A stretch of 15,623 nucleotides of DNA from VAZQ01 sp034669045 (GCA_034669045.1 JAXDOD010000056.1:1-15623); one strand, 5' to 3'. Counted from the stretch's first letter, positions 1-7,704 are shown. The notes: generated from the sequence alone by a model not told the origin. Translations and numbers: made by a program.

Positions 1-1015
1 GATGGTTCTCTCTCAGGACGTGATCCGCATACTGGGATTCGTCAGGACGGCCCTTCAAGCCGTTCGCGAAGTTCGCCGCCGAGTTGGAAGAAATTTCGGA
101 GCCGAAGAGGTCCAGCGACGAGGAGCACCAGAAATTGAGGTATTTCTGCACCAGCGCCAGATCCACCGCGCCGTGGGCGCGGACCCTCGCCGGGTCGTCG
201 GTTCCCAGCTCCTTCATGACCTCCAGGGTGCGCTTCACCACGCGGCTCAGGCCGGTCTCGCCGACGAACATGTGGTGCGCCTCCTCGGTCAGCATGAAGC
301 GGCAGGTGCGCGAGAGCGGGTCGAAGCCCGACTGCGCGAGGCTTTCGAGCTGCATCTTGCCGTCGCGGTCGGTGAAGAAGGTGAACATGTGGAACGAAAG
401 CCAGTCCGGCGTCGCCTCGTTGAAGGCGCCGAGCATGCGCGGCTTGTCGGCGTCGCCGGAGCGCCGCTGGAGCAGTTCCTGCGCCTCCTCGCGGCCGTCG
501 CGGCCGAAATATTTTTGCAGCAGATAGACCATGGCCCAGAGGTGGCGGCCCTCCTCGACGTTGACCTGGAACACGTTGCGCATGTCGTAGAGCGAGGGCG
601 CGGTCTTGCCGAGATAGCGCTGCTGCTCGACCGACGCCGGTTCGGTGTCGCCCTGGATGGTGATGAGCCGGCGCAGCATGGCCCGGTATTCGCCCGGCAC
701 GTCCTGCCAGACCGGCTCGTCGAGGTGGCGGCCGAATGGAATTTTTCGATCGGCTTCCTGGGGCGCAAGAAGCACACCCCAGCGGTACTCGGGCATCTTG
801 ACGTAGTCGAACTTGGCCCAGCCCTTGGGATCGACCGACACCGCGGTGCGCAGATAGACCAGCGCCTCCTGGAAGCCCTCCGGCCCCATGTCCTTCCACC
901 AGTCGATGAAACCGGGATGCCAGCTTTCGAGCGCGCGCAGGACCTGGCGATCCTCGCTGAGATTGACGTTGTTGGGAATCTTGGTCGAGTAGTCGACGTT
1001 GACGATCTCATTCAT
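1..1015 (-). CDS. boxB: Benzoyl-CoA 2,3-epoxidase oxygenase subunit BoxB (3' end outside window)
   Basis: BoxB is the diiron oxygenase that, with the reductase BoxA, adds one oxygen atom to benzoyl-CoA to give the 2,3-epoxide; it is cytoplasmic. Translation of the minus strand from the ATG at 1015 begins MNEIVNVDYSTKIPNN and gives 338 codons before the window edge; the family is about 470 residues, so roughly the last quarter is missing. The diiron ligands I recall for Azoarcus evansii BoxB (E120, E150, H153, D211, E240, H243) all reappear at a constant +5 offset: E125, E155-GR-H158, D216 and E245-AH-H248. A strong AGGAGG lies about 6 nt before the ATG. It follows boxC after a 162-bp repeat-filled gap and is probably in the same transcript. 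The gene is intact as far as visible. Confidence 0.95.
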   Translation of the reverse strand, partial: MNEIVNVDYSTKIPNNVNLSEDRQVLRALESWHPGFIDWWKDMGPEGFQEALVYLRTAVSVDPKGWAKFDYVKMPEYRWGVLLAPQEADRKIPFGRHLDEPVWQDVPGEYRAMLRRLITIQGDTEPASVEQQRYLGKTAPSLYDMRNVFQVNVEEGRHLWAMVYLLQKYFGRDGREEAQELLQRRSGDADKPRMLGAFNEATPDWLSFHMFTFFTDRDGKMQLESLAQSGFDPLSRTCRFMLTEEAHHMFVGETGLSRVVKRTLEVMKELGTDDPARVRAHGAVDLALVQKYLNFWCSSSLDLFGSEISSNSAANFANGLKGRPDESQYADHVLRENH

Positions 1016-1177
1016 GACTGCCTCCTCTTTCTTTCTTCTCCCTCTCCCCCAGGGGAGAGGGTCGGGGTGAGGGGGAGTTACGTCCATCGATAGACCGTAA
1101 GCCCTCACCCGGCTTCGCTTCGCTCGCCGGCCTCGCCCTTCGGGGGAGGTGAAGGACAGCAGCGCCGCACTTTCGCA
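1016..1177. repeat. Composite intergenic palindromic repeat between boxC and boxB
   Basis: This 162-bp gap contains three nested or adjacent inverted repeats. CCCTCTCCCC at 1040-1049 pairs with GGGGAGAGGG at 1052-1061. GGGTGAGGG at 1065-1073 pairs with CCCTCACCC at 1102-1110. CCGGC at 1109-1113 pairs with GCCGG at 1126-1130 around a TTCGCTTCGCTC loop. The wording resembles dispersed REP-type palindromes of Hyphomicrobiales. Lying inside a probable operon, it could affect mRNA stability or partial termination between boxC and boxB; that role is inference. Confidence 0.75.
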
Positions 1178-2899
1178 TCACACCCTCTTGGTATCGAACG
1201 TCGGCCGCTGGCCGGTGCCGTAGCGTTTCAGCGCGCCCTCCTCCCCCACCGCGTTGGGCCGCTGGAAAATCCAGTTCTGCCAGGCGGTGAGACGCGCGAA
1301 GATCTTCGATTCCATCGTTTCGGGGCCGCCGAATCGCAGGTTGGCTTCGAGGCCGGTCAATCCGTCGGGGGAAAAGCTCGCGCGCTCCTCGAGGAAGACG
1401 CGCACCTCGTCGTCCCAGTCGATGTCGTCGAGCGCGAAGGTAACGAGGCCGAGCTTTTCGGCCGCCGCGGCGTCGAGCATCTTTCCGCGCTCGGCCTTGG
1501 CCTTGTCGAGATCGGCAGGCTCGGCGAGGAAGCGGCTGGCGAGCCGCGACAGCCCGTTCGACATCGGATAGGCGCCGAAGTTCACGTCCGCGAGCGCGAT
1601 GGCGGCGGGTGGCTTGTTGTCGCCTTCCCTCGGCAACCCTTCCCCGCTGGCCGCAGAGGGAAGCGAGGGGGCCAGCATGTAGGAGCGGTCGCTGGCCAAG
1701 GCCAGTTCGGCGAGCGTGCCGGCAAAGCACGAGCCGGGCTCGATCAGCGTCACCAGCGAACGCGAGGTGAGGTCGACGCGCTTGAGCACGCGCTTCCACC
1801 GATGCCTGACCTCGCGCGCGAGCCAATGGTCCTTGTGGGCGTCGAGAAACCGGTCGTAAGCGAGAACCTGCGCCGGGTCGCCGGACGACTTGAACACGAT
1901 CGCCGCGGTATCGAACTCGTTGCAGCGAATGTCGAGGATGGCGTCATCGAGCTCGCGCGCCAGCCGCAGCGGCCAGAAGTCGGAGCCTTGCGCCACCATC
2001 GCGTCGGCGGATTCCGGCGGCGCGCCGTCGGGTCCGCGCAGCGTGACGGTCGCAAGCCGCTCGGCACGCGCGAATTCGACCGAGACGCTGCCGTACTCGA
2101 CGCCGTTCTCGGACCGCTCGCGCGCCAGCGGGGCAAGCGTGATGCCCTTGGCGCCGCCCGGCCGGCTCGAGCTGGCGGCGAAATCCTGCGCGCGTTCGGT
2201 CACCGTGGCGTCGAGCTTGGAGCTCGGCACCACCTCGTCGACCAGCCGCCACTCGACCGCACGCTTGCCCTTGATGCCTTCCTCGGTGGTGCAGAAGACG
2301 TCGGCGTGGTCGCGGCGCACCTTGCGCTTGTCGGTGACGCGCGTGAGCCCGCCGGTGCCCGGCAACACCGCGAGCAGCGGCAGCTCCGGCAGCGACACCG
2401 CGGAGGCGCCGTCGTCGACCAGCATGATGTGGTCGGCGGCGAGCGCGAGCTCATAGCCGCCGCCCGCCGCCGTGCCGTTGATCACGCAGATGGTCTTGAG
2501 CCCGGAATTTTCGCTCGCGTCCTCGATGCCGTTGCGGGTCTCGTTGGTGAACTTGCAGAAGTTGACCTTGTGGGCGTGGGTGGCGCCCGCCAGCATGCGG
2601 ATATTGGCGCCGGCGCAGAAGACGCGCGGCTTCGCCGAGCGCAACAGGACGACCTTCACCCCGGGATGCTCGAAACGCAGCCGCTCAAGCGCGTCGGCCA
2701 GCTCGATATCGACGCCGAGGTCGTAGGAATTGAGCTTGAGGTCATAGCCTTCGAACAGCGCGCCTTTCTCGTCCACGTCCATGAGCAGCGTCGCCACCTC
2801 GCCCTCGACCGTAAGCTTCCAGTGGCGATAGCGCGACGGCTCGGTCTGGAAATCGATCCGCGTCTTGCCGTTCGCCATCTTGCGTTCTGTGTCGGCCAT
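1178..2899 (-). CDS. boxC: Benzoyl-CoA dihydrodiol lyase (2,3-epoxybenzoyl-CoA dihydrolase) BoxC
   Basis: BoxC hydrolytically opens the epoxidised ring of benzoyl-CoA to 3,4-dehydroadipyl-CoA semialdehyde plus formate. It is a double crotonase-fold protein of about 550-560 residues; here 573 from the ATG at 2899, or 577 if the in-frame ATG at 2911 is used. I prefer 2899 because a GGGG tract lies just upstream, but the choice is not firm. The N-terminal CoA-binding/oxyanion region reads VFCAGANIRML (about residues 93-103) and NGTAAGGGYELALAAD (about 141-156). The C-terminal half carries the family text ALASDRSYML and NFGAYPMSNGLSRLASRFL. Between these lies an odd 14-residue low-complexity segment, PSLPSAASGEGLPR, encoded by a palindromic repeat. 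The hydrolase stop is 21 bp upstream, supporting co-transcription. Confidence 0.95.
   Translation of the reverse strand: MADTERKMANGKTRIDFQTEPSRYRHWKLTVEGEVATLLMDVDEKGALFEGYDLKLNSYDLGVDIELADALERLRFEHPGVKVVLLRSAKPRVFCAGANIRMLAGATHAHKVNFCKFTNETRNGIEDASENSGLKTICVINGTAAGGGYELALAADHIMLVDDGASAVSLPELPLLAVLPGTGGLTRVTDKRKVRRDHADVFCTTEEGIKGKRAVEWRLVDEVVPSSKLDATVTERAQDFAASSSRPGGAKGITLAPLARERSENGVEYGSVSVEFARAERLATVTLRGPDGAPPESADAMVAQGSDFWPLRLARELDDAILDIRCNEFDTAAIVFKSSGDPAQVLAYDRFLDAHKDHWLAREVRHRWKRVLKRVDLTSRSLVTLIEPGSCFAGTLAELALASDRSYMLAPSLPSAASGEGLPREGDNKPPAAIALADVNFGAYPMSNGLSRLASRFLAEPADLDKAKAERGKMLDAAAAEKLGLVTFALDDIDWDDEVRVFLEERASFSPDGLTGLEANLRFGGPETMESKIFARLTAWQNWIFQRPNAVGEEGALKRYGTGQRPTFDTKRV
1627..1669. 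repeat. Palindromic repeat inside the boxC reading frame
   Basis: CCCTCG at 1627-1632 is complementary to CGAGGG at 1664-1669. CTTCCC at 1639-1644 is complementary to GGGAAG at 1658-1663. Together they form a bulged hairpin like the dispersed CCTCTCCCC...GGGGAGAGG repeats at 1040-1061 and 7705-7740. It is in frame in boxC, adding about 14 residues (415-428 counted from the 2911 ATG) between two segments that are close together in BoxC proteins as I remember them. Confidence 0.65.
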
Positions 2900-2920
2900 T
2901 AGAAGCCCCATACTCGGTCG

Positions 2921-3742
2921 TCACGCCACATGCATGACTCCTTCATGATGCTCGCGCAGCAAGCGGTTCGTGAATTCGGAGATCGCCGTGAGCGTCGCCG
3001 CCGGCGCCTCGCGATGCGGCGCATGGCGCGCGCCGGGCAGGAGCGCCACGTCGACCGGGCAGTAGCATTCTGCTTGCGCGGTCTCGATCTGCCGCACGGT
3101 GCCGTACTGGTCGTTGTCGCCCTGCACGATCAGGATCGGCACGCGGATATAGGCGAGGGTGTCGGTGATGTCCCATGTGCGGAATTGCGGATCGAGCCAA
3201 GCGTCGTTCCAGCCCTTGAAGGCATTGTCGACGTCGGCGTGCCAGCGCGCGAGTTTTTGGCGGAGATCGGTGGTCGCATAGGCCTCCTTCGCGCGCGCGA
3301 TCTCGGCAATGCCCATGTCCTCGGTGAGGAAATGCGGCGCGATCAGCGCCAACCCGCGCACGCGATGATCCTGCACCGAGCCGGCGTAGATCGCGGCGAT
3401 CGAGGCGCCGTCGCTGTGGCCGGCCAGGAGCCCGCGCCGGAAGCCGATGGCATCGAGCAGCCGCGGCAAGACCTGGCGCGCCTCGTCGTGCATGAAGCTG
3501 AGCGGGCGCGGGAGCCTAGCCGGCGATGACTTGCCGTAGCCGGCGCGCGAATACACGAACACGCCGGCGCCGGTCGCGGCCGCAAGCCGATCGGGGAAGT
3601 CGCCCCACAGTCCGACGCAGCCGAGTCCCTCGTGCAGCATCACGATGGTCGGCGCGGCATCCGGCCGCGGCCCGATCATGCGGTATTCGAGCCGCATGGA
3701 GCCGAGATCGAGGAAGCCCTGGTCGGAGAGCGCCAACATCAC
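2921..3742 (-). CDS. Alpha/beta hydrolase of the box cluster
   Basis: A 273-residue cytoplasmic alpha/beta-hydrolase without a signal peptide. The oxyanion segment is HEGLG (37-41). The nucleophile elbow is GHSDG with Ser110. The probable acid is D211 in QGDNDQYG, and the base is H240 in GARHAPHREAP, so the triad looks complete. The first codon is GTG (3742) followed directly by ATG (3739); the true start may be the ATG. It lies between boxR and boxC, 21 bp from the preferred boxC start, so it is probably co-transcribed. A comparable hydrolase (described as a putative lactone hydrolase) occurs in the Azoarcus evansii benzoate cluster. By analogy it may hydrolyse an off-pathway CoA thioester or lactone. 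The substrate is not deducible from sequence. Confidence 0.85.
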   Translation of the reverse strand: MMLALSDQGFLDLGSMRLEYRMIGPRPDAAPTIVMLHEGLGCVGLWGDFPDRLAAATGAGVFVYSRAGYGKSSPARLPRPLSFMHDEARQVLPRLLDAIGFRRGLLAGHSDGASIAAIYAGSVQDHRVRGLALIAPHFLTEDMGIAEIARAKEAYATTDLRQKLARWHADVDNAFKGWNDAWLDPQFRTWDITDTLAYIRVPILIVQGDNDQYGTVRQIETAQAECYCPVDVALLPGARHAPHREAPAATLTAISEFTNRLLREHHEGVMHVA

Positions 3743-3788
3743 CGCTCTGCTTCCGGCACGTTACAGTCAGGGGCGCACACTCGCTCGC

Positions 3789-3816
3789 TGCCTCTCCCCG
3801 CAAGCGGGCAGAGGCA
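3789..3816. repeat. Hairpin repeat between boxR and the hydrolase gene
   Basis: TGCCTCT (3789-3795) pairs with AGAGGCA (3810-3816), and CCCGC (3797-3801) pairs with GCGGG (3804-3808) across a two-base AA loop, with one C/C mismatch. It fills part of the 103-bp gap between the end of boxR (3846) and the hydrolase start (3742). No U-run follows on the minus strand, so it is more like a dispersed repeat than an intrinsic terminator. Confidence 0.6.
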
Positions 3817-3845
3817 AGGCGGAGCAAGCTGCGAATGCGGAACTT

Positions 3846-4781
3846 TCATTGCTTCGCTCCGTCTGCAAAACGCTTCGCGATCCGCGCAAGCTTCCCGAAG
3901 CTTTCATCGACCGTATCGTTTGACGTATCGAGCTCCGCCTGCGCGCGCGCGTAGTCGGCGCGCCGCGCCTCCAGGATCGCCACCAGGTCGGACATCGCCT
4001 CGCGGTTCTTGGCCATCGGGCGGAAATCGCCCTGCTGCATCACGCGGCTCATGTGCTCGTCCGGCCGCGCCTTGATCCAGACCGCATGGGTGCGGCGCAG
4101 CAGCATGGCATAGGTCTCGGGGTTGGAGACGATGCCGCCGGCGGTGGCGATCACGGCGGCCTGATGTCCGGCGATGACGCGCTCGAGGCAGGCGCGTTCG
4201 TAACGGCGGAAGGTCGCGAGTCCGGACATTTCGATCAGGTCGGGAGTGCTGGCGCCATAATCCTGCTCGACGATGCGGTCGAGTTCGATGAAGGGGCAGC
4301 CAAGCTGGCGCGCGAGCATCGTGCCGAGCGTCGACTTGCCGGCGCCGCGCAGTCCCACCAGCGCGATCCGGCGCGCGCGGTCGGTCGCGAGCTCGGCCGC
4401 GACGCGATTTTCGATCATGTCGGCGAGCGCCGGCAGCTCGGAGGGCGGCATGCGGCCGAGCAGATCGAGGATGTGGCTGAGGGCGGCGCTGCGGCCGCTC
4501 GAGCGCGGCAGGAGCTCGATGACCGGCACGTCGAGCGCGTCCGCGATCGACTTGAGGATGATCACCGACGGGTTGCCCTGCCCGCTCTCGATCTGCGCGA
4601 GATAGCGTTCGGATGCGCCGGAATCCTGCGCGAGCTGGCGCCGCGTCATGCCGCGCTTGGCGCGTCCCAGGCGAACGAGCCGACCCACCGCCGCGGCGAA
4701 AGGATCGGCGCCCAGGTCCATGCGCGCGGTCTCCGCCGCCGCCTTGTCGCGCGCCCGCGCCGTGATCTTGCCGCCGGCCAT
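3846..4781 (-). CDS. boxR: Benzoate-pathway regulator BoxR (XRE HTH + shikimate-kinase-like domain)
   Basis: BoxR/BzdR-type regulators bind box promoters through an N-terminal XRE helix-turn-helix and sense benzoyl-CoA with a C-terminal shikimate-kinase-like domain. I chose the ATG at 4781 (311 residues; MAGGKITARARDK), with GACGGAG just upstream. The alternative ATG at 4814 lies inside the operator palindrome and downstream of the predicted -10, leaving almost no leader. The HTH is about 32-91 (LVRLGRAKRGMTRRQLAQDSG..YLAQIESGQGNPS). The P-loop GLRGAGKST is about 143-151, with ELDRIVE and TAGGIVS kinase-like motifs following. It heads the operon boxR-hydrolase-boxC-boxB and sits directly behind its own candidate operator, suggesting autoregulation. 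Confidence 0.93.
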   Translation of the reverse strand: MAGGKITARARDKAAAETARMDLGADPFAAAVGRLVRLGRAKRGMTRRQLAQDSGASERYLAQIESGQGNPSVIILKSIADALDVPVIELLPRSSGRSAALSHILDLLGRMPPSELPALADMIENRVAAELATDRARRIALVGLRGAGKSTLGTMLARQLGCPFIELDRIVEQDYGASTPDLIEMSGLATFRRYERACLERVIAGHQAAVIATAGGIVSNPETYAMLLRRTHAVWIKARPDEHMSRVMQQGDFRPMAKNREAMSDLVAILEARRADYARAQAELDTSNDTVDESFGKLARIAKRFADGAKQ

Positions 4782-4796
4782 GACTCCGTCCCGGTC

Positions 4797-4830
4797 ACAT
4801 GAACTATACTGCATGCAATATAGTTCATGT
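4797..4830. promoter_or_regulatory. Probable BoxR operator, 34-bp near-perfect palindrome
   Basis: ACATGAACTATA at 4797-4808 is mirrored by TATAGTTCATGT at 4819-4830 around a centre containing TGCATGCA (4810-4817). Sixteen of the 17 base pairs are complementary; only c4809/a4818 breaks the symmetry. TGCA-containing repeats are known operators for the BzdR/BoxR family. Its position 16 bp upstream of the boxR ATG and overlapping the -10 box fits repression. Confidence 0.85.
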
Positions 4831-4845
4831 CTCCCGGAGCGTCAA
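4817..4845 (-). promoter_or_regulatory. Sigma-70-like promoter for boxR-hydrolase-boxC-boxB
   Basis: On the minus strand TTGACG (4845-4840) is followed after exactly 17 nt by TATATT (4822-4817). Both match the housekeeping consensus closely and stand out in this GC-rich DNA. The -10 lies inside the 34-bp palindrome, so a bound BoxR dimer would block RNA polymerase. Transcription would start near 4810. Confidence 0.75.
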
Positions 4846-5826
4846 TTACCGGAAATCATTGGCCCAGAGGGCCTCGAGCCGGCTGACGGCCACGGTCGGC
4901 AGCGGCCCCGCGGACACCGCCGCCAGCGCCTCGTCGATCTGCGCAATCTCCCCGATGCCGACGACGCGCGAGGCGATGTCGCGGTTGCCGAGCACGAAAC
5001 GCAGCGCCGCCTGCGGCAGGGTGCCGTACTCGGCGCCGAGCGCCGCCTGCACCGCAGCGGCGCAGCGGTATTCGTTCTCGACGTCGGTGCCGGAGGTGAG
5101 CACGGCCAGGTGCTCGGCGCGCCGCGGCGTCGCCAGCGGGCCGCCGGCGAAGACGCGGATGTTGAGCATGCCCATGTTCTCGAGGAAGCAGGCCGCGACG
5201 ATGCCGGAGAAATCCTGCGCCTTCCAACCCTTCGGAGCGCGCCTCCAGGCGGCGCTCGGATTGAGCGCATTGTAATAGACCTGGGCGCAGTCGAAGCGGC
5301 CGCTCTTGATGACCTCCAGGCAGGCGGCGGTATCGCCCGCGGCCGTCATGCCGCTCGCCTGGAACAGGCCCTGCTCCCGCAGCCGCGCGAACGTGTCGGC
5401 GACGCCACCCGGGCGCAGCACCTGCTCCGGTGTCAGCGTCGGCCGGTTCCCGACCGCGGAGCCGAGCTGATTGTGGAGCTGGAATAGCGCGAGGCTATTC
5501 AGGCGCAGGCGCTTGAGGCTCTGCTCCAGGCCGCGCTCGATCGCGCCCGCGATATCGTTCATCTGGTCGAACTCGATGCGGACCTTGGTGGACACCTGGG
5601 GACGCGGCGAGAGCACCTCGATGTGGCGCCCGATCGATTCCTCCGAGGCGCCGTCGCCGTAGAGCGCCGCGGTGTCGATCCAGTTGATGCCGGCGGCGAC
5701 CGCTCGCTTGAGCGCGGCGATGCGGGTCACCTCGTCGGCCTTGATCAGGATGCCGCCGGTGACGCCGGCGCCGAACGCGATTTCGGAGATTTCGAGTCCG
5801 GTTCGGCCGAGCGTGTTCATTTGCAT
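4846..5826 (-). CDS. Aldo/keto reductase family oxidoreductase
   Basis: A 326-residue cytoplasmic NADPH-dependent aldo/keto reductase of the type annotated as pyridoxal/galactose-dehydrogenase-like. The catalytic tetrad is visible: D51 and Y56 in DTAALYG, K81 in STKVR, and H118 in LFQLHNQ; the glycine-rich start LGRTGLEISEIAFGAG is typical. The start may be the ATG at 5826 or the in-frame ATG at 5820. The stop overlaps the TTGACG -35 element of the box promoter, so the two transcription units are packed tightly. It lies between bclA (258 bp upstream, repeat-filled) and boxR on the same strand. An aldehyde-reducing role in aromatic metabolism is possible but unproven. Confidence 0.85.
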   Translation of the reverse strand: MQMNTLGRTGLEISEIAFGAGVTGGILIKADEVTRIAALKRAVAAGINWIDTAALYGDGASEESIGRHIEVLSPRPQVSTKVRIEFDQMNDIAGAIERGLEQSLKRLRLNSLALFQLHNQLGSAVGNRPTLTPEQVLRPGGVADTFARLREQGLFQASGMTAAGDTAACLEVIKSGRFDCAQVYYNALNPSAAWRRAPKGWKAQDFSGIVAACFLENMGMLNIRVFAGGPLATPRRAEHLAVLTSGTDVENEYRCAAAVQAALGAEYGTLPQAALRFVLGNRDIASRVVGIGEIAQIDEALAAVSAGPLPTVAVSRLEALWANDFR

Positions 5827-5930
5827 GAATTATGTTGTCCTGGATGAGACGCAAACCGCACTGCGGGCGGCAAGTCGATAACCATAGCAGGCCTGATTCT
5901 GCCACAGCGGATGTGGGGACTCTCGTTTTC

Positions 5931-5992
5931 CGCTCGTCCCCGCGAAAGCGGGGACCCGGATTCTGGATGGCCGGCTTTCGCGGCCAGGAGCG
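5931..5992. repeat. Dispersed hairpin repeat (GTCCCCGC-GAAA-GCGGGGAC type)
   Basis: A perfect 8-bp stem, GTCCCCGC (5936-5943) and GCGGGGAC (5948-5955), closes a GAAA tetraloop. It is followed by CCGGATTCTGGAT and a second degenerate arm, CCGGCTTTCGCGG, flanked by outer CGCTC (5931) and GAGCG (ending 5992). This is the familiar 'CCCGCGAAAGCGGG...ATTCTGGAT' repeat of many proteobacterial genomes. It lies downstream of bclA and before the aldo/keto reductase. Confidence 0.8.
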
Positions 5993-6039
5993 GCTGGGGC
6001 AATGCAACACGATTGGGATCACGGACTCTAGCATGGGTC

Positions 6040-6085
6040 GCATGTTCGGACGGAAAACCGGATTTCCCTTGTGCTGGAAATGCGC
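6040..6085. repeat. Degenerate Hyphomicrobiales palindrome (GCATG..CGGAAAACCGG..TTTCC)
   Basis: The text GCATGTTCGGACGGAAAACC then GGATTTCCCTTGTGCTGGAA and ATGCGC resembles the widespread alphaproteobacterial intergenic palindrome that reads roughly GCATGATC-TTTTCGGAAAACCGG-TTTCC...GGATCATGC. This copy has diverged. It abuts the bclA stop codon (6085-6087) and may contribute to 3'-end formation of bclA mRNA. Confidence 0.55.
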
Positions 6086-7668
6086 TAGCGCCCGCATTCC
6101 GCCCGCAGCCGGAAGCGCTGGATCTTGCCGGTCGCGGTCTTCGGCAGATCGGCGCGGAACTCGATCCAGCGCGGATACTTGTAGGGCGCGAGCTTCTGCT
6201 TGCAATGCTCCTGCAGCGCGCGGGCCAGGTCGTCGCAGGCCTTGCCGGCCGTCTTGAGCACGACAAAAGCCTTCGGCTTGATCAGGTCTTCCTGGTCCGG
6301 CCAGGCCACCACGGCGGCTTCGAGCACGTCGGGATGGCTTTGCAGCGCGCCCTCGACCTCGAACGGCGACACATAGATGCCGCCGACCTTGAGCATGTCG
6401 TCGCGACGGCCGCAGTAGACGTAGTAGCCTTCGCTGTCCTCGATATATTTGTCGCCCGAGCGCGTCCATTCGCCCAGGAACGTCGAACGCGACTGCTCGC
6501 GGTTGTTCCAGTACATGACCGCGGCGGTCGGCCCGCGCACCTGCAGCTCGCCCATCTCGCCTCTGGTCGCGATCACCGCGCCATCGTCGCCGACGAGGCG
6601 GAGGTCGTAGCCCGGCACCGGCTTGCCGGACGTGCCGTATTTCACCTCGCCCGGCCGGTTGCTGAGGAAGATGTGCAGCATCTCAGTCGAGCCGAGACCG
6701 TCGAGGATGTCGACGCCGTAGCGCTCGCGCCAGCGCCGGCCGACCTCGGGCGGCAGCGCCTCGCCGGCGGAGACGCAATGGCGGAGCGTCACCTCGTCGC
6801 GCAACGGCGCGGCGGCGCTCGCGAGAAATGCCGCGTAGAACGTCGGCACCGCGTAGAAGCACGTCACCCGGTGATTTTTCAGGATTGCCGCCACCGCGTC
6901 GGGCGCCGGCCGGTCGGGCAGGAGCACGGTCGCGGCGCCGACCGAAAGCGGAAACGTCATCGCATTGCCGAGCCCATAGGCGAAGAACAGCTTGGCCACC
7001 GAATAGCAGACGTCGTGCTCGGTGAGGCCGAGGATCGGCCCGGCATAGAGGTCGTTGGTGAGGCGCAGGTCGGCATGCACATGCACCGCCGCCTTCGGCT
7101 TTCCGGTCGAGCCGGACGTGTAGAGCCAGAACGCGATGTCGTCGCGCGTGGTCGGCGCGGCGTAAGCCTCCGCGGGGGCGTTGGCGAGCACGCCCTCGAA
7201 ATGGGTATGGCCCGGCAGGTCACCGGTGCTGATGACATGGTCCAGGTCCGGGCACTGGCTGATCAGGTCGGCGAATTTCGAATAGAGCTCCTCCGAAACG
7301 ACAAGCAGTCGCGCCCGGCTGTCCGTGAGCATATAGCGGTAGTCGTCCTCGGCCATCAGCGTGTTGACCGGCACCGCGACCACGCCGGCCTTGAGCGCGC
7401 CCAGAAAGGCCGTCGGCCAGTCGATGGTGTCGAGAAGACAGATCAGGATGCGATCTTCACGCCTGATGCCGAGATGGCGCAGCACCGCCCCGAAACGGTC
7501 GACGCGCTCCGCGAGCTGTCCATAGGTCCAGGCGCCGCGCGGATCGATATAGGCCACCTTATGCGCGCGGCCGGCCGCCAGGTTGCGCGCCAGGATGTCG
7601 GCGGCGAAGTTGTACGCGCGCGGGATGGTGTCGGCGGGCCCGGCAGAGTCTTCTCCGGCAATCGTCAT
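6085..7668 (-). CDS. bclA: Benzoate-CoA ligase
   Basis: Activates benzoate to benzoyl-CoA using ATP and CoA (AMP-forming acyl-CoA synthetase superfamily), the entry step of the box pathway. From the ATG at 7668 it is 527 residues, close to the family norm; an upstream in-frame GTG at 7704 would add 12 residues read from a repeat and is less likely. ATP-binding motif YTSGSTGKPKA is about 183-193; GLGSTEM is about 324-330; RSGDKY is in the hinge region; the adenylation lysine K515 is in PKTATGKIQRF. The segment AKLFFAYGLGN (about 225-235) is a hallmark of benzoate-CoA ligases and forms part of the benzoate pocket. It is on the same strand as the box genes and upstream of them but separated by repeats, so it may have its own promoter. 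Confidence 0.93.
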   Translation of the reverse strand: MTIAGEDSAGPADTIPRAYNFAADILARNLAAGRAHKVAYIDPRGAWTYGQLAERVDRFGAVLRHLGIRREDRILICLLDTIDWPTAFLGALKAGVVAVPVNTLMAEDDYRYMLTDSRARLLVVSEELYSKFADLISQCPDLDHVISTGDLPGHTHFEGVLANAPAEAYAAPTTRDDIAFWLYTSGSTGKPKAAVHVHADLRLTNDLYAGPILGLTEHDVCYSVAKLFFAYGLGNAMTFPLSVGAATVLLPDRPAPDAVAAILKNHRVTCFYAVPTFYAAFLASAAAPLRDEVTLRHCVSAGEALPPEVGRRWRERYGVDILDGLGSTEMLHIFLSNRPGEVKYGTSGKPVPGYDLRLVGDDGAVIATRGEMGELQVRGPTAAVMYWNNREQSRSTFLGEWTRSGDKYIEDSEGYYVYCGRRDDMLKVGGIYVSPFEVEGALQSHPDVLEAAVVAWPDQEDLIKPKAFVVLKTAGKACDDLARALQEHCKQKLAPYKYPRWIEFRADLPKTATGKIQRFRLRAECGR

Positions 7669-7704
7669 GACATTTTCTCTCTGAGCAAGGCTCATCATCA
7701 CCAC

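Noticed and set aside
4779..4814. Longer BoxR start at 4814
   Set aside because: That ATG is inside the operator palindrome, downstream of the -10 by only a few bases, and adds residues unlike the family. The ATG at 4781 has a GGAG site.
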